DNA of 64,000 bases from Mediterranea massiliensis. GTDB lineage: Bacteria; Bacteroidota; Bacteroidia; Bacteroidales; Bacteroidaceae. Each line of letters starts with the position of its first letter. Position 1 is the first letter of the stretch. The notes below the pieces were generated by a model. That model searched no databases. It was not told where the DNA came from and was given only the letters and a program-made list of their open reading frames with translations. The stretch is from contig NZ_LT635836.1 of assembly GCF_900128475.1 (NCBI RefSeq), positions 510,526 to 574,525 of the forward strand, in the 5' to 3' direction. The position numbers and the translations under genes were made by a program. Below, in pieces: positions 31,701-40,057 of this stretch.

Positions 31701-32201
31701 TTACTTCAAAGCAGCCAACGCCTTGTCATAGTCAGGTTCCTGAGTGATTTCGGGTACCAGTTCCGTATAGGTCACCCGTCCGTCTTTGCCTACGATGACC
31801 ACCGCACGGGCCAGCAATCCGGCCAAGGGGCCGTCGGCCATGCAGACGCCATAGTTCTCGTCAAAATCGGAAATGCGGAAGTCCGACAAGGGGATGACAC
31901 GGTCGATGCCCTCCGTCGTGCAGAAACGGGCATGCGCGAAAGGCAGGTCCTTCGAGATGGCCAGCACAACCGTATCGGGCATGGAAGCCGCCAGCTGGTT
32001 GAACTTGCGGACCGAAGTCGCGCACACAGCCGTATCGAGGCTCGGGAAAATATTCAAAACCACATTCTTTCCGCCCAAATCCTTCAGCGAGAGCGCCGAC
32101 AAGTCTGTTTTTACCAATTCGAAATCAGGGGCTACCGTGCCCGTCTGTATAAACTCGCCGATGAGTCTCACCGGCTGTCCCTTAAAGTTTGTTGTTGCCA
32201 T
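31701..32201 (-). CDS. tpx: Thiol peroxidase
   Basis: Tpx reduces hydrogen peroxide and organic peroxides using thioredoxin. The 166-residue atypical 2-Cys peroxiredoxin has the peroxidatic Cys60 in FPSLDTAVCATSVRKFN and the resolving Cys94 in FAHARFCTTEG. The N-terminal FKGQPVRLIGEF is typical of Tpx. The ATG at 32201 gives the family start; upstream in-frame codons to 32306 lack similarity. It is a single gene with a shared terminator. In Bacteroides tpx belongs to the OxyR response, but no OxyR site was identified here. Confidence 0.96.
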   Translation of the reverse strand: MATTNFKGQPVRLIGEFIQTGTVAPDFELVKTDLSALSLKDLGGKNVVLNIFPSLDTAVCATSVRKFNQLAASMPDTVVLAISKDLPFAHARFCTTEGIDRVIPLSDFRISDFDENYGVCMADGPLAGLLARAVVIVGKDGRVTYTELVPEITQEPDYDKALAALK

Positions 32202-32374
32202 AATCTTCTTTTTTAATGATGTTTCTTTCAGATAACAAGCGAAAGTAGCAAAAAGTTTGTACACAATGATTGCAACCGTATTAAAAAAACATTTCATCCG
32301 CCCCACCCCTTTTCACAAGCCGACAGGAAAATACCTCCAAAATGGAACATCCGCCGCAATTCTTCCACCTTATC

Positions 32375-32406
32375 TTGCATACTTCGTACTAAAAGTTTTA
32401 TCTTTG
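32375..32406 (+). promoter_or_regulatory. Promoter of the DUF4494-yggS line
   Basis: The -33 TTG is at 32375-32377 and the -7 box TATCTTTG at 32399-32406, with a 21-bp spacer. The leader to the ATG at 32461 is about 48 nt. Confidence 0.65.
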
Positions 32407-32460
32407 TAGGGATTTAACAGAGTTGTTTATATAAAATAGAAAACTAAAAGACTGAATATT

Positions 32461-32925
32461 ATGGCAATGCATACGTGGTTCGAATGCAAAATTCGATACG
32501 AAAAGACAATGGAAAACGGGATGAACAAGAAGGTGACCGAACCCTATCTGGTCGATGCGCTGAGCTTCACCGAAGCCGAGGCGCGCATCATCGAGGAGAT
32601 CACCCCGTTCATCAGCGGCGAGTTCACCGTGGCCGACATCAAACGCGCCAACTACAGCGAGCTCTTCCCCTGCGACGAAGAGGCCGCCGACCGCTGGTTC
32701 AAGTGCAAGCTCGTCTTCATCACGCTGGACGAAAAGAGCGGCGCCGAGAAGAAGACTTCCACCCAAGTGCTGGTACAGGCCGCCGACCTGCGTGACGCCG
32801 TGAAGAAACTGGACGAAGGCATGAAGGGCACCATGGCCGACTATCTGATAGCCTCCGTGGCCGAGACAGCCATCATGGACGTCTACCCCTACAGCGCCGA
32901 GCCCGACGACAAGCCGGAAGTATAA
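32461..32925 (+). CDS. DUF4494 protein
   Basis: This is a 154-residue soluble protein of the DUF4494 family, found in Bacteroidetes. Family features are the start THTWFECKIRYEKT-like segment (here MHTWFECKIRYEKTMENG), the EPYLVDALSFTEAEARIIEE core and the WFKCKLVFITLDEKSGAEKK strand pair, followed by a helix (DLRDAVKKLDEGMKGTMADY). The function is unknown. It is 37 bases upstream of the YggS-type gene and close to a dihydroorotate-dehydrogenase-like gene, so a link to vitamin B6 or amino acid balance is possible but not shown. Confidence 0.87.
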   Translation: MAMHTWFECKIRYEKTMENGMNKKVTEPYLVDALSFTEAEARIIEEITPFISGEFTVADIKRANYSELFPCDEEAADRWFKCKLVFITLDEKSGAEKKTSTQVLVQAADLRDAVKKLDEGMKGTMADYLIASVAETAIMDVYPYSAEPDDKPEV

Positions 32926-32962
32926 CCCCCAAAAACGATACAACCGAAAGGAGCAAAAGAAA

Positions 32963-33628
32963 ATGATAGCAGAAAGTATCAGACAAATTCGAAGCGAACT
33001 GCCCGCAGGCGTACGGCTGGTGGCCGTATCAAAGTTCCACCCGAACGAGGCCATCGAAGAGGCCTACCGGGCAGGGCAGCGCATCTTCGGCGAAAGCAAG
33101 GTGCAGGAGATGACAGCCAAGCACGACAGCCTGCCGCAAGACATCGAATGGCACTTCATCGGTCATCTGCAGACCAACAAGGTGAAATACATCGTGCCCT
33201 ACGTCGCGCTGATTCATGGCATTGACTCCTTCAAGCTCCTGGCCGAAGTGGACAAGCAGGCGGCCAAGGTGGGCCGCAGGGTAGACTGCCTGCTCCAGCT
33301 GCACATCGCCCGCGAAGAGACGAAGTTCGGCTTCAGCTTCGACGAATGCCGCCAGATGCTGGCCGAAGGCCAGTGGCGCCAGTTGCAGCACGTCCGCCTG
33401 TGCGGCCTGATGGGCATGGCGACCAATACCGACAACACCACGCAAATCAAGGAGGAATTCGAGTCCCTGAGCCAGTTCTTCCGCGAAGTGAAGGCCACCT
33501 GGTTTGCCGATGACGACGCCTTCCGCGAACTCTCGATGGGCATGTCGCACGACTACCACGAAGCCATCGCCGCCGGCAGTACCCTGGTGCGCGTAGGAAG
33601 CAAAATCTTTGGAGAACGCATTTATTAA
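32963..33628 (+). CDS. YggS/PLPBP-family pyridoxal-phosphate homeostasis protein
   Basis: This 221-residue protein binds pyridoxal phosphate in the cytoplasm and helps keep B6 vitamers and amino acid pools in balance. It is not known to be a catalyst. The PLP lysine is Lys24 in LVAVSKFHPNEAI. The barrel is seen in FGESKVQEMTAKH, EWHFIGHLQTNKVKYI, LLQLHIAREETKFGF and the C-terminal ELSMGMSHDYHEAIAAGSTL with VRVGSKIFGER. Starts at ATG 32963. It lies between the DUF4494 gene and the dihydroorotate-dehydrogenase-like gene (20-base gap), likely on one transcript. Confidence 0.94.
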   Translation: MIAESIRQIRSELPAGVRLVAVSKFHPNEAIEEAYRAGQRIFGESKVQEMTAKHDSLPQDIEWHFIGHLQTNKVKYIVPYVALIHGIDSFKLLAEVDKQAAKVGRRVDCLLQLHIAREETKFGFSFDECRQMLAEGQWRQLQHVRLCGLMGMATNTDNTTQIKEEFESLSQFFREVKATWFADDDAFRELSMGMSHDYHEAIAAGSTLVRVGSKIFGERIY

Positions 33629-33648
33629 TCTTAAAAATAATCATCATC

Positions 33649-34629
33649 ATGGCAACAACTTTACAAACCACATTCGCCGGGCTTTCCCTGAGAAACCCCA
33701 TCATCGTCAGCAGTTCGGGCCTCACCGACAGCGCCGCCAAGAACCAGAAGCTCTGCGAAGCCGGAGCGGGAGCCATCGTACTGAAATCGCTCTTCGAAGA
33801 GCAGATCATGATGGAAGCCGACTGGCATGGCGACCCCAACATGTACCCCGAAGGAAGCGACTACCTCGTAGGCTACATCCGCCAGCACAAGTTGGGCGAG
33901 TACCTCACCCTCATCAAAGAAAGCAAGAAAGTGTGCGACGTCCCCGTGATAGCCAGCATCAACTGCTACCAGGATGCCGACTGGATTGACTTCGCCCAGC
34001 AGATTGAAGAGGCCGGAGCCGATGCGCTCGAAGTCAATATCCTGGCTCTGCAGACCGACGTACACTATACTTACGGCAGCTTCGAGCAGCGTCACATCGA
34101 CATCCTGCGCCACATCAAGAAGACCATCAAGATTCCCGTTATCATGAAGCTGGGTGACAACCTGACCAACCCCGTGGCCCTCATCGACCAGCTCTATGCC
34201 AACGGAGCCGCTGCCGTCGTACTGTTCAACCGCTTCTACCAGCCGGACATCAACATCGAGAAGATGACGCAGGTGGCAGGCAACGTATTCAGCAACGAGG
34301 CCGACCTGGCCAAGGCTCTCCGCTGGACGGGCATCGCTTCGGCCGCCGTCAGCAAGATAGACTATGCCATCTCGGGCGGCATCCACTCGGCCGAAGGCGT
34401 GGTGAAGGCTATCCTGGCCGGTGCCTCAGCCGTAGAGATCTGCAGCGTGCTCTACCAGGAGTCGTCTGCCGTCATCAATGAATACAACAAGTTCGTGGCC
34501 GACTGGATGGCCAAGAAGGGCATGGAAAGCATCGCACAGTTCAAGGGCAAGCTGAACGTGGGCGACGTGAAGGGCGTCAATACCTTCGAACGTACACAGT
34601 TCCTGAAGTATTTCTCTTCGCACGAATAA
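33649..34629 (+). CDS. Dihydroorotate-dehydrogenase-like flavoprotein
   Basis: This 326-residue FMN-binding TIM barrel is related to class 1 dihydroorotate dehydrogenases. Shared features are the N-terminal TFAGLSLRNPIIVSSSGLTD, the DALEVNI strand, VIMKLGDNLTNPVALIDQLY and the phosphate-binding ISGGIHSAEGVVKAILAGAS. The usual active-site base region does not read clearly as that of PyrD. Bacteroides normally has a separate pyrD/pyrK pair, so the reaction of this paralogue is open. It follows the yggS-type gene by 20 bases. A terminator hairpin lies at 34644-34704. Confidence 0.9.
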   Translation: MATTLQTTFAGLSLRNPIIVSSSGLTDSAAKNQKLCEAGAGAIVLKSLFEEQIMMEADWHGDPNMYPEGSDYLVGYIRQHKLGEYLTLIKESKKVCDVPVIASINCYQDADWIDFAQQIEEAGADALEVNILALQTDVHYTYGSFEQRHIDILRHIKKTIKIPVIMKLGDNLTNPVALIDQLYANGAAAVVLFNRFYQPDINIEKMTQVAGNVFSNEADLAKALRWTGIASAAVSKIDYAISGGIHSAEGVVKAILAGASAVEICSVLYQESSAVINEYNKFVADWMAKKGMESIAQFKGKLNVGDVKGVNTFERTQFLKYFSSHE

Positions 34630-34643
34630 AATCTTTCCGGTCC

Positions 34644-34704
34644 AAACAGGAAAAATCAGGCTGGATTCCGCTTCCGTGAAGCAGGATTCAGCCTGTTCTG
34701 TTTT
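34644..34704 (+). terminator. Terminator after the dihydroorotate-dehydrogenase-like gene
   Basis: A long stem has arms AAACAG/CTGTTTT at the base, CAGGCTG/CAGCCTG above and GCTTC/GAAGC at the tip, followed by TTTT. It lies about 15 bases past the stop. Confidence 0.8.
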
Positions 34705-34733
34705 CAGTATCCACACTTCATCCTTCCATCCTC

Positions 34734-34859
34734 CAACCCGGACAGAACGTACACATTGAACGGACAGGACGTTTACACTGGGCAAACAGAACGTTTACGC
34801 TGGGCAAACAGATTGTTTAGGCTGGACAAACAAATCGTTTAAGCTGGACAAACGGATGC
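34734..34859. repeat. Degenerate tandem array with exact 22-bp period (first of two)
   Basis: About six units are seen. The best four start at 34778, 34800, 34822 and 34844, exactly 22 bp apart, each reading like CTGGGCAAACAGAACGTTTA. The two before them (34734, 34756) are more diverged. No spacers and no reading frame were found. It lies in the 451-base gap before phoH. Confidence 0.8.
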
Positions 34860-34936
34860 TTTTCCCAGCTTCAACGACCGACCTCGGCTGGAGGAATCTT
34901 TCTTGCTGAAGAAAGAGCTATTGCTATCGGCAAAAG

Positions 34937-35036
34937 GCAGCAATGTTCCCCCGCAAAAGAAGCAATGTTTTGCCTGAGAAGAAGCAATGTTCTGCCACAA
35001 AAAAGCAATGCTTTCCACGAGGGAAAACATTGCTTT
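34937..35036. repeat. Degenerate tandem array with 22-bp period (second of two)
   Basis: The word AGCAATG recurs at 34939, 34961, 34983 and 35004 (steps 22, 22, 21), with following bases like TTTTGCC. The units resemble the array at 8694-8776. The last unit (from 35002) pairs with AAACATTGCTTT (35024-35035) to form the phoH terminator. Confidence 0.75.
35001..35036 (-). terminator. Terminator of phoH, made from the last tandem-repeat unit
   Basis: On the minus strand AAAGCAATG pairs with CATTGCTTT, extended by TTTCC/GGAAA at the tip, and is followed by six Ts. It lies 45 bases past the phoH stop. Confidence 0.75.
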
Positions 35037-35080
35037 ATGAATAAGGCGGGGATGCCTGTCAGCCAGGCACCGCCAGAGGT

Positions 35081-36406
35081 TTACATCAGGTTGCTGGCCA
35101 GTTCGCTCAACTCGCTGCGCTCGCCCTTCACGAGGTTGATGTGGGCGAAGAGGTTCTGGTCGCGCATGCGGTCGATCATATACACAAGGCCGTTGGACTG
35201 GCTGTCCAGATAGGGCTGGTCAATCTGCTGGATGTCACCCGTAAACACCATCTTCGTCCCTTCTCCCGCACGGGTGATGATGGTCTTTATCTCGTGGGGC
35301 GTCAGGTTCTGCGCTTCGTCGATGATGCAGTAGGTCTCGCTCAGGCTTCGCCCGCGGATGAAGGCCAGGGCCTCGATGACGAGCTGGTCGCTCTTCTGCA
35401 TATCCTCCAGCCGTTTCACTTCGCTGGAGCTGGCGGCAAACTGATGCTTGATGACGTTCAGGTTGTCGAACAGAGGTTGCATGTAAGGCGCCACCTTCTC
35501 GTTGGCATCTCCGGGCAGGAAGCCGATGTCCTTGTTGGACAGGGCCACAATGGGGCGGGCCAACAGAATCTGCTTGTATTCGTTCATCTGATGCAGAGCG
35601 GCAGCCAGGGCCAGAAGGGTCTTTCCCGTACCGGCTTTGCCCGTCAGTCCCACCAGCTTGATATTGGGATCGTTCAGCACCTCGAAGGCAAAGCTCTGCT
35701 CGGCGTTGCGCGGCTCGATGCCGTAGTTCTTCGACTTGTTGACACGGCACACTGTGTGGCTGAAGGGGTTGTAGCGAGCCAGCACACTGTTGCGGTCGCT
35801 CTTCAGAATGAAGCATTCGTTGGGATGGATGATGTCCTTGAAGGGGAACTCGCCGATGTCGATTCCCTCCTTCGAGGAGTAGATGCGGTCTATCAGGGCA
35901 GGGTCGGTGCCGTCGAACACTTCGTTCGACTTTTCAAAGATGTCGACATTCACCACCTTGTCGGTAATGTAGTCTTCGCACAAGATGCCGATGGAGCGGG
36001 CCTTCATCCGCAGGTTGACGTCCTTCGTCACCAGGATGGACTTCATCTTGGGATACTTCTGGGTCAGCCAGTCGGCCACGGCGAGAATCTGATGGTCGGG
36101 CTTGCGCTCGGGGAAGGAATCATACACCCGCTTGGACTCCACATTGCCGGTCACTACGAACAATTTCCCCATCCCTTCACCCAAAGAAGCACCCTTGGTG
36201 AAGAGGTTGTCGTCGGTGATGTCGTCCAGTTCGCGGACAAACTCGCGGGCGTTGTAGTTGATCTGCTCGTTGCCCTTCTTGAATTTGTCCAGTTCTTCGA
36301 GTACTACAATGGGAAGATAAATATCATTCTCCTGGAAATTTTTCAGACACTTGTAATCGTGCAGGATGACATTGGTGTCAATTACAAAATTTTTCTTGGC
36401 TCCCAT
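35081..36406 (-). CDS. PIN-PhoH ATPase/nuclease
   Basis: This 441-residue two-domain protein carries an N-terminal PIN-type RNase domain (residues 1 to about 140, KNFVIDTNVILHDYKCLKNF with further Asp residues such as PDHQILAVADWL) joined to a PhoH ATPase (about 220 to 441, Walker A in GLTGKAGTGKTLLALAAA, Walker B in TYCIIDEAQNLTPHEIKTII). PhoH2-type proteins with this layout unwind and cut RNA. It is not part of a phosphate operon in this window; the Pst genes are 9 kb away. It is a single gene with a terminator built from a tandem repeat unit. Confidence 0.94.
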   Translation of the reverse strand: MGAKKNFVIDTNVILHDYKCLKNFQENDIYLPIVVLEELDKFKKGNEQINYNAREFVRELDDITDDNLFTKGASLGEGMGKLFVVTGNVESKRVYDSFPERKPDHQILAVADWLTQKYPKMKSILVTKDVNLRMKARSIGILCEDYITDKVVNVDIFEKSNEVFDGTDPALIDRIYSSKEGIDIGEFPFKDIIHPNECFILKSDRNSVLARYNPFSHTVCRVNKSKNYGIEPRNAEQSFAFEVLNDPNIKLVGLTGKAGTGKTLLALAAALHQMNEYKQILLARPIVALSNKDIGFLPGDANEKVAPYMQPLFDNLNVIKHQFAASSSEVKRLEDMQKSDQLVIEALAFIRGRSLSETYCIIDEAQNLTPHEIKTIITRAGEGTKMVFTGDIQQIDQPYLDSQSNGLVYMIDRMRDQNLFAHINLVKGERSELSELASNLM

Positions 36407-36430
36407 AACGCATAAGATTTAAATAGTTAA

Positions 36431-36438
36431 TATCTTTG
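36431..36438 (+). promoter_or_regulatory. -7 promoter box of folC
   Basis: TATCTTTG fits the consensus and gives a leader of about 90 nt before the ATG at 36535. Confidence 0.5.
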
Positions 36439-36534
36439 TCCGACGAAGACAGCAGGGTGGACCGCCATCTTTGTTGCCTATAAAGATAACAAATTAACTG
36501 ATAGAAAGGATTGGTTTCCCGTTAAATATTTCAA

Positions 36535-37791
36535 ATGATGGACTATCAGAGCACATTAACATACTTATACAACAGCGCCCCCTTGTTCCAGCAGGTGGGC
36601 AGCGCCGCCTACAAGGAGGGACTGGAGAACACCCTCGCCCTGGACGAACACTTCGGACACCCACACCGCCGCTTCCACACCATCCACGTGGCCGGTACAA
36701 ACGGCAAAGGCTCCTGCTCGCACACCCTGGCTGCCATCCTGCAGGAGAGCGGCTATCGCGTAGGCCTCTACACCTCGCCCCACCTGGTGGACTTCCGCGA
36801 ACGCATCCGTGTGAACGGACAACCCATCTCCGAACAATACGTCATCGACTTTGTGAAGCAAGAGCGCTCCTTCTTCGAACCACTCCACCCGTCGTTCTTC
36901 GAGCTGACCACCGCCATGGCCTTCCGCTACTTTGCCGACGAGCAGGTGGACGTGGCTGTCATCGAAGTGGGCTTGGGCGGACGGCTGGACTGCACCAACA
37001 TCATCCGGCCCGACCTGTGCATCATCACCAACATCAGCTTCGACCACATGCAGTTCCTGGGCCACACGCTGGCACAGATAGCGGGCGAGAAGGCAGGCAT
37101 CATCAAGGAGGGCACGCCCGTAGTCGTCGGCGAAACCACCCCCGAAACGAAGCCTGTCTTCCTGGCCAAGGTCGCAGAGATGCATGCCCCCATCTACTTC
37201 GCCGAAGATTACGACCGCGAAGACTATCCGGGCATCGAATTCGAACTGAAAGGACTGTACCAGAAGAAGAACAAACAGACGATACTCACGGCCCTGCCCC
37301 TGCTGAAGGACATCGGTTACCGCCTCGACGGCACCAGCGTGCGAAGCGGATTCGCCCACGTCACCCGCCTGACGGGACTCATGGGACGCTGGCAAAAGCT
37401 GCAGGACGCCCCTACCCTGGTCTGTGACACAGGGCACAACGTGGGCGGCATCCAATACGTGGCCGAACAGCTGAAGCAACAATCCTGCCGCCAGCTGCAC
37501 ATCGTCATCGGCATGGTGAACGACAAGGACATCCGCGGCGTACTGGCCCTGCTGCCACGCAACGCCGTCTACTACTTCACCCAAGCCAGCGTGAAGCGGG
37601 CCCTGCCGGCCGATGAGGTGAAAAGGCTGGCCGAGGCTGCCGGCCTGCATGGAGACTGCTACCCCGACGTGCCCACTGCCGTCAGGGCCGCACAAGAAAA
37701 AAGCCTCCCCGAAGACTTCATCTTCGTGGGAGGCAGCAGTTTCATTGTGGCCGACCTCTTAACGCACCGCGATGCACTCAATCTCCACTAA
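36535..37791 (+). CDS. folC: Folylpolyglutamate synthase / dihydrofolate synthase
   Basis: FolC joins glutamate to dihydropteroate and then extends the glutamate tail of folates. The 418-residue Mur-ligase-type enzyme has the ATP loop in HVAGTNGKGSCSHTLAAILQ, the folate loop region around YTSPHLVDFRERIRVNG, the magnesium-binding VIEVGLGGRLDCTNII and the C-terminal CDTGHNVGGIQYVAEQL. ATGs at 36535 and 36538 are both possible. It converges with ridA and their coding ends overlap by 33 bases (37759-37791). Confidence 0.95.
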   Translation: MMDYQSTLTYLYNSAPLFQQVGSAAYKEGLENTLALDEHFGHPHRRFHTIHVAGTNGKGSCSHTLAAILQESGYRVGLYTSPHLVDFRERIRVNGQPISEQYVIDFVKQERSFFEPLHPSFFELTTAMAFRYFADEQVDVAVIEVGLGGRLDCTNIIRPDLCIITNISFDHMQFLGHTLAQIAGEKAGIIKEGTPVVVGETTPETKPVFLAKVAEMHAPIYFAEDYDREDYPGIEFELKGLYQKKNKQTILTALPLLKDIGYRLDGTSVRSGFAHVTRLTGLMGRWQKLQDAPTLVCDTGHNVGGIQYVAEQLKQQSCRQLHIVIGMVNDKDIRGVLALLPRNAVYYFTQASVKRALPADEVKRLAEAAGLHGDCYPDVPTAVRAAQEKSLPEDFIFVGGSSFIVADLLTHRDALNLH

Positions 37792-38133
37792 GGCATCCTT
37801 GGGCAGCGCCTTTACGGCTACAGCCGAACGGGCAGGGAAATCGCCCTCGAAATAAGTGGCATATACCGAGTTCATGTCGCCAAAGAGGGACATGTCGGCC
37901 AGGAAGACTGTGGTCTTCACGATATTGGCCATGCCCAGGCCTGCCTCTTCGAGGATGTGCTTCACGTTCTCCAGTGACTGGCGGGCCTGTGCGGCAGCCC
38001 CTTCGGGCATCACGCCGGTAGCCGCATCGATGGGCAGCTGACCCGATACAAACACCATACCATTGGCTTCGATAGCCTGACTGTAAGGTCCGATGGCACC
38101 CGGTGCCTTCTGACTACAAATTACTTTCTTCAT
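37759..38133 (-). CDS. ridA: RidA-family enamine/imine deaminase
   Basis: RidA hydrolyses reactive 2-aminoacrylate and related enamines released by PLP enzymes such as threonine dehydratase. The 124-residue protein starts MKKVICSQKAPGAIGPYSQA and has VFVSGQLPIDAATG and the C-terminal ARSAVAVKALPKDALVEIEC with the conserved arginine and glutamate. An ATG two codons upstream (38139) is also possible. Its 3' end overlaps the folC coding end by 33 bases on the opposite strand. Confidence 0.95.
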   Translation of the reverse strand: MKKVICSQKAPGAIGPYSQAIEANGMVFVSGQLPIDAATGVMPEGAAAQARQSLENVKHILEEAGLGMANIVKTTVFLADMSLFGDMNSVYATYFEGDFPARSAVAVKALPKDALVEIECIAVR

Positions 38134-38310
38134 GTTCATTCAATTTTTAGTTCTGTATATCTTTATCTTTTTCTCCAGTTGGGAAAAAATTTTTCTCCAA
38201 CCGTGCAGTATTTTCTTCCTGCCTGCATTTATAGAAGTGAATACATCAAGCAATATTCACTCATAACCTTTTTTTCATACCTAGACTTAACTATCGGGGA
38301 AAGTCCCGGA

Positions 38311-38343
38311 AGAGGATGTGCCTGCTGCACATCCTCTTTCTTT
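38311..38343. terminator. Perfect hairpin after the HtrA-like/TPR gene
   Basis: A 12-bp perfect stem AAGAGGATGTGC/GCACATCCTCTT has a 5-base loop. It lies 20 bases past the stop of the minus-strand operon. The T-rich tail is on the plus-strand side, so on the minus strand it may act more as an mRNA-end stabiliser than as a classical terminator. Confidence 0.6.
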
Positions 38344-38359
38344 TATTCAAGTCACCGCA

Positions 38360-40057
38360 TCATTTGCAGTTCTTTTCTATCAAAGCATCCACATTGGGGT
38401 CGCCCAGCTCCTTGGCCTTGGCGAAACTTTCACAGGCAGCAGCCTTCTGCTTCATCTGCACCTGGGCAATGCCCATCAGGCGATAGGCTTCCGCATACTT
38501 GTCGTCGATGGCCAATGCTTCCTTCAGTATCTTCACAGCTTCTTCGTTGCGTCCCACACGGATGTTGACCACTGCCAGCTCGGCCCGATAGGTCAACTCC
38601 TTCGGATTGAGTTCGATGGCCTTGGCCAGGTCGTCGAGTGCCCGCTGATACTGGCGCGACTTCAAGGCGGCCTGCTCGCGGTAATAGTAGAAGACGTCGT
38701 TCACATTTCCATTCACCGCCTCGTAATAGGCATCATAGTCGACTACCGCGTTCCGGGCCTGGTCGGCCACCATCCGGGCCTGTGCACGCTCCAGCAGATA
38801 GGGAGCAGCCTCCTGCGTATAGGGCTTGTTGAAGCAGGCCATGCAGCTGTCGAGCAACGCCAGCACTTCTTCAGCCGGTTCCTTCATGGCCTCCTTAATC
38901 TTGGCGGTCGTAAAGAATGTGGCAGCCGAACGCAAGTCAGACTGGTTGACTGTATTGTAGGCTTCCAGCGCGGCAGGATAATCGCCCTTGGCAAACAGGA
39001 TGTCGCCTTCAAGCTGCACGTAGACGGGCAGCGGCTGGATGTCGACGGCTGCACGAGCCTCCTCCAGCGCCTTGTCGAGCGACCAGTCGCCATACGGCTT
39101 GTCGGCATGGGTCAGCACGTAATTGTATATCATCTTGGAGCGGCTGAAGTGTACATCGTCCTTCTTGGATGCTACGTCCAAAGCCTTGTCCATGTCGTCG
39201 TACACCAGGTCCATGGCAGCCTCATCGGTTGCCGTCAGCTCCCGCTGGGTGGCGCGGCGCAGGTATCCCTCAGGGTTGTTGGGGTACTGGCTGATGAAAT
39301 CGTTAAGCACTTCCATATACTTCTCGGGCGACAGCTGGGAGGAAGCCATGAAGAGGAAGACCAGCGCCTCCTCCTCGGTAGAAGGCAGGGCTTTCTTGAT
39401 GCCGATGTCCTTCAAGGCCATATCGCTGTAGGACAAGGCGGAAATTTTCTGCGCCATCACATAGTTGGCATCCACGGCATAGCAGATGCTGGCCGTGTCC
39501 TGCCCCGTAGCTTTCTGGGCAAGACCGAACACTTCGCCTTCGGCCGTAGCCAGCGGACAGCTGACCATCTTGTCCTTCAGGTGCATGTCGAGGGTGTAGT
39601 ACAAATAATTGTCGGCCACCTTGTCGACGGCCTTTACCTTACCGGCCGTAAAGGTGCGGCTCTTCTGCGTGGAGTACGGCAAGAGATATACCTCCGCACC
39701 TACCGCAGGAGCAACGGCCGCCAGCGGCAGTGCAGGTACCTTCTTCTCCGTAATGGCTACCTTGAACTTCAGGACATCGTACATGTCGTCGGCGCCCATG
39801 ATGGACTCGACCGTCATCTCCTTACCCTCGTAATTGACAATCACGGCACGATGCGCACCCTTGAACAGGGAATAGTCGGACAGGGCTACACCGTCTTCAC
39901 TCACAAAAAAACCGTTGCCGGAATTCAACATTTTACCGTCCTTGTCGTAAGTGACAACTGAGAACACGGCACGCTTGGCCTTTTCCAACCATTTGGGCTG
40001 GGCGAAGGCACACTGGGCCATCAGCGTGATGGCAAATAACAAAAGTATCTTCTTCAT
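38360..40057 (-). CDS. Exported HtrA-like pseudoprotease fused to TPR repeats
   Basis: This 565-residue exported protein begins with a signal peptide (MKKILLLFAITLMAQCAFAQ). Residues 28-182 follow the trypsin-like domain of HtrA: GNGFFVSEDGVALSDYSLFK aligns with GSGVIISKDGYIVTNNHVVE of the HtrA at 12001-13536. The catalytic His is replaced by Ser63 and the nucleophile Ser by Val165 (KMVSCPLATAEGEVFGL against GNSGGALVNAAGELVGI), while Asp94 is kept. Residues from about 240 to the end are TPR repeats (YQRALDDLAKAIELNPKELT, NEEAVKILKEALAIDDKYAE). It is probably a binding or scaffold protein of the envelope, not a protease. It overlaps rlmB by 4 bases (ATGA), so it is translated with that operon. 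Confidence 0.88.
   Translation of the reverse strand: MKKILLLFAITLMAQCAFAQPKWLEKAKRAVFSVVTYDKDGKMLNSGNGFFVSEDGVALSDYSLFKGAHRAVIVNYEGKEMTVESIMGADDMYDVLKFKVAITEKKVPALPLAAVAPAVGAEVYLLPYSTQKSRTFTAGKVKAVDKVADNYLYYTLDMHLKDKMVSCPLATAEGEVFGLAQKATGQDTASICYAVDANYVMAQKISALSYSDMALKDIGIKKALPSTEEEALVFLFMASSQLSPEKYMEVLNDFISQYPNNPEGYLRRATQRELTATDEAAMDLVYDDMDKALDVASKKDDVHFSRSKMIYNYVLTHADKPYGDWSLDKALEEARAAVDIQPLPVYVQLEGDILFAKGDYPAALEAYNTVNQSDLRSAATFFTTAKIKEAMKEPAEEVLALLDSCMACFNKPYTQEAAPYLLERAQARMVADQARNAVVDYDAYYEAVNGNVNDVFYYYREQAALKSRQYQRALDDLAKAIELNPKELTYRAELAVVNIRVGRNEEAVKILKEALAIDDKYAEAYRLMGIAQVQMKQKAAACESFAKAKELGDPNVDALIEKNCK

Noticed and set aside
31701..32306. Longer thiol peroxidase from 32306
   Set aside because: The extra 35 residues lack similarity to Tpx and would cover the leader; the family start is the ATG at 32201.
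34734..35036. CRISPR array
   Set aside because: Units of 22 bp follow each other without unique spacers, they are degenerate, and no cas genes are near.
35081..36406. PhoH as part of the phosphate regulon of this window
   Set aside because: The gene is 9 kb from pst, has its own unit, and the PIN-PhoH layout points to RNA processing; no phosphate-type palindrome like that at 26040 was found upstream.
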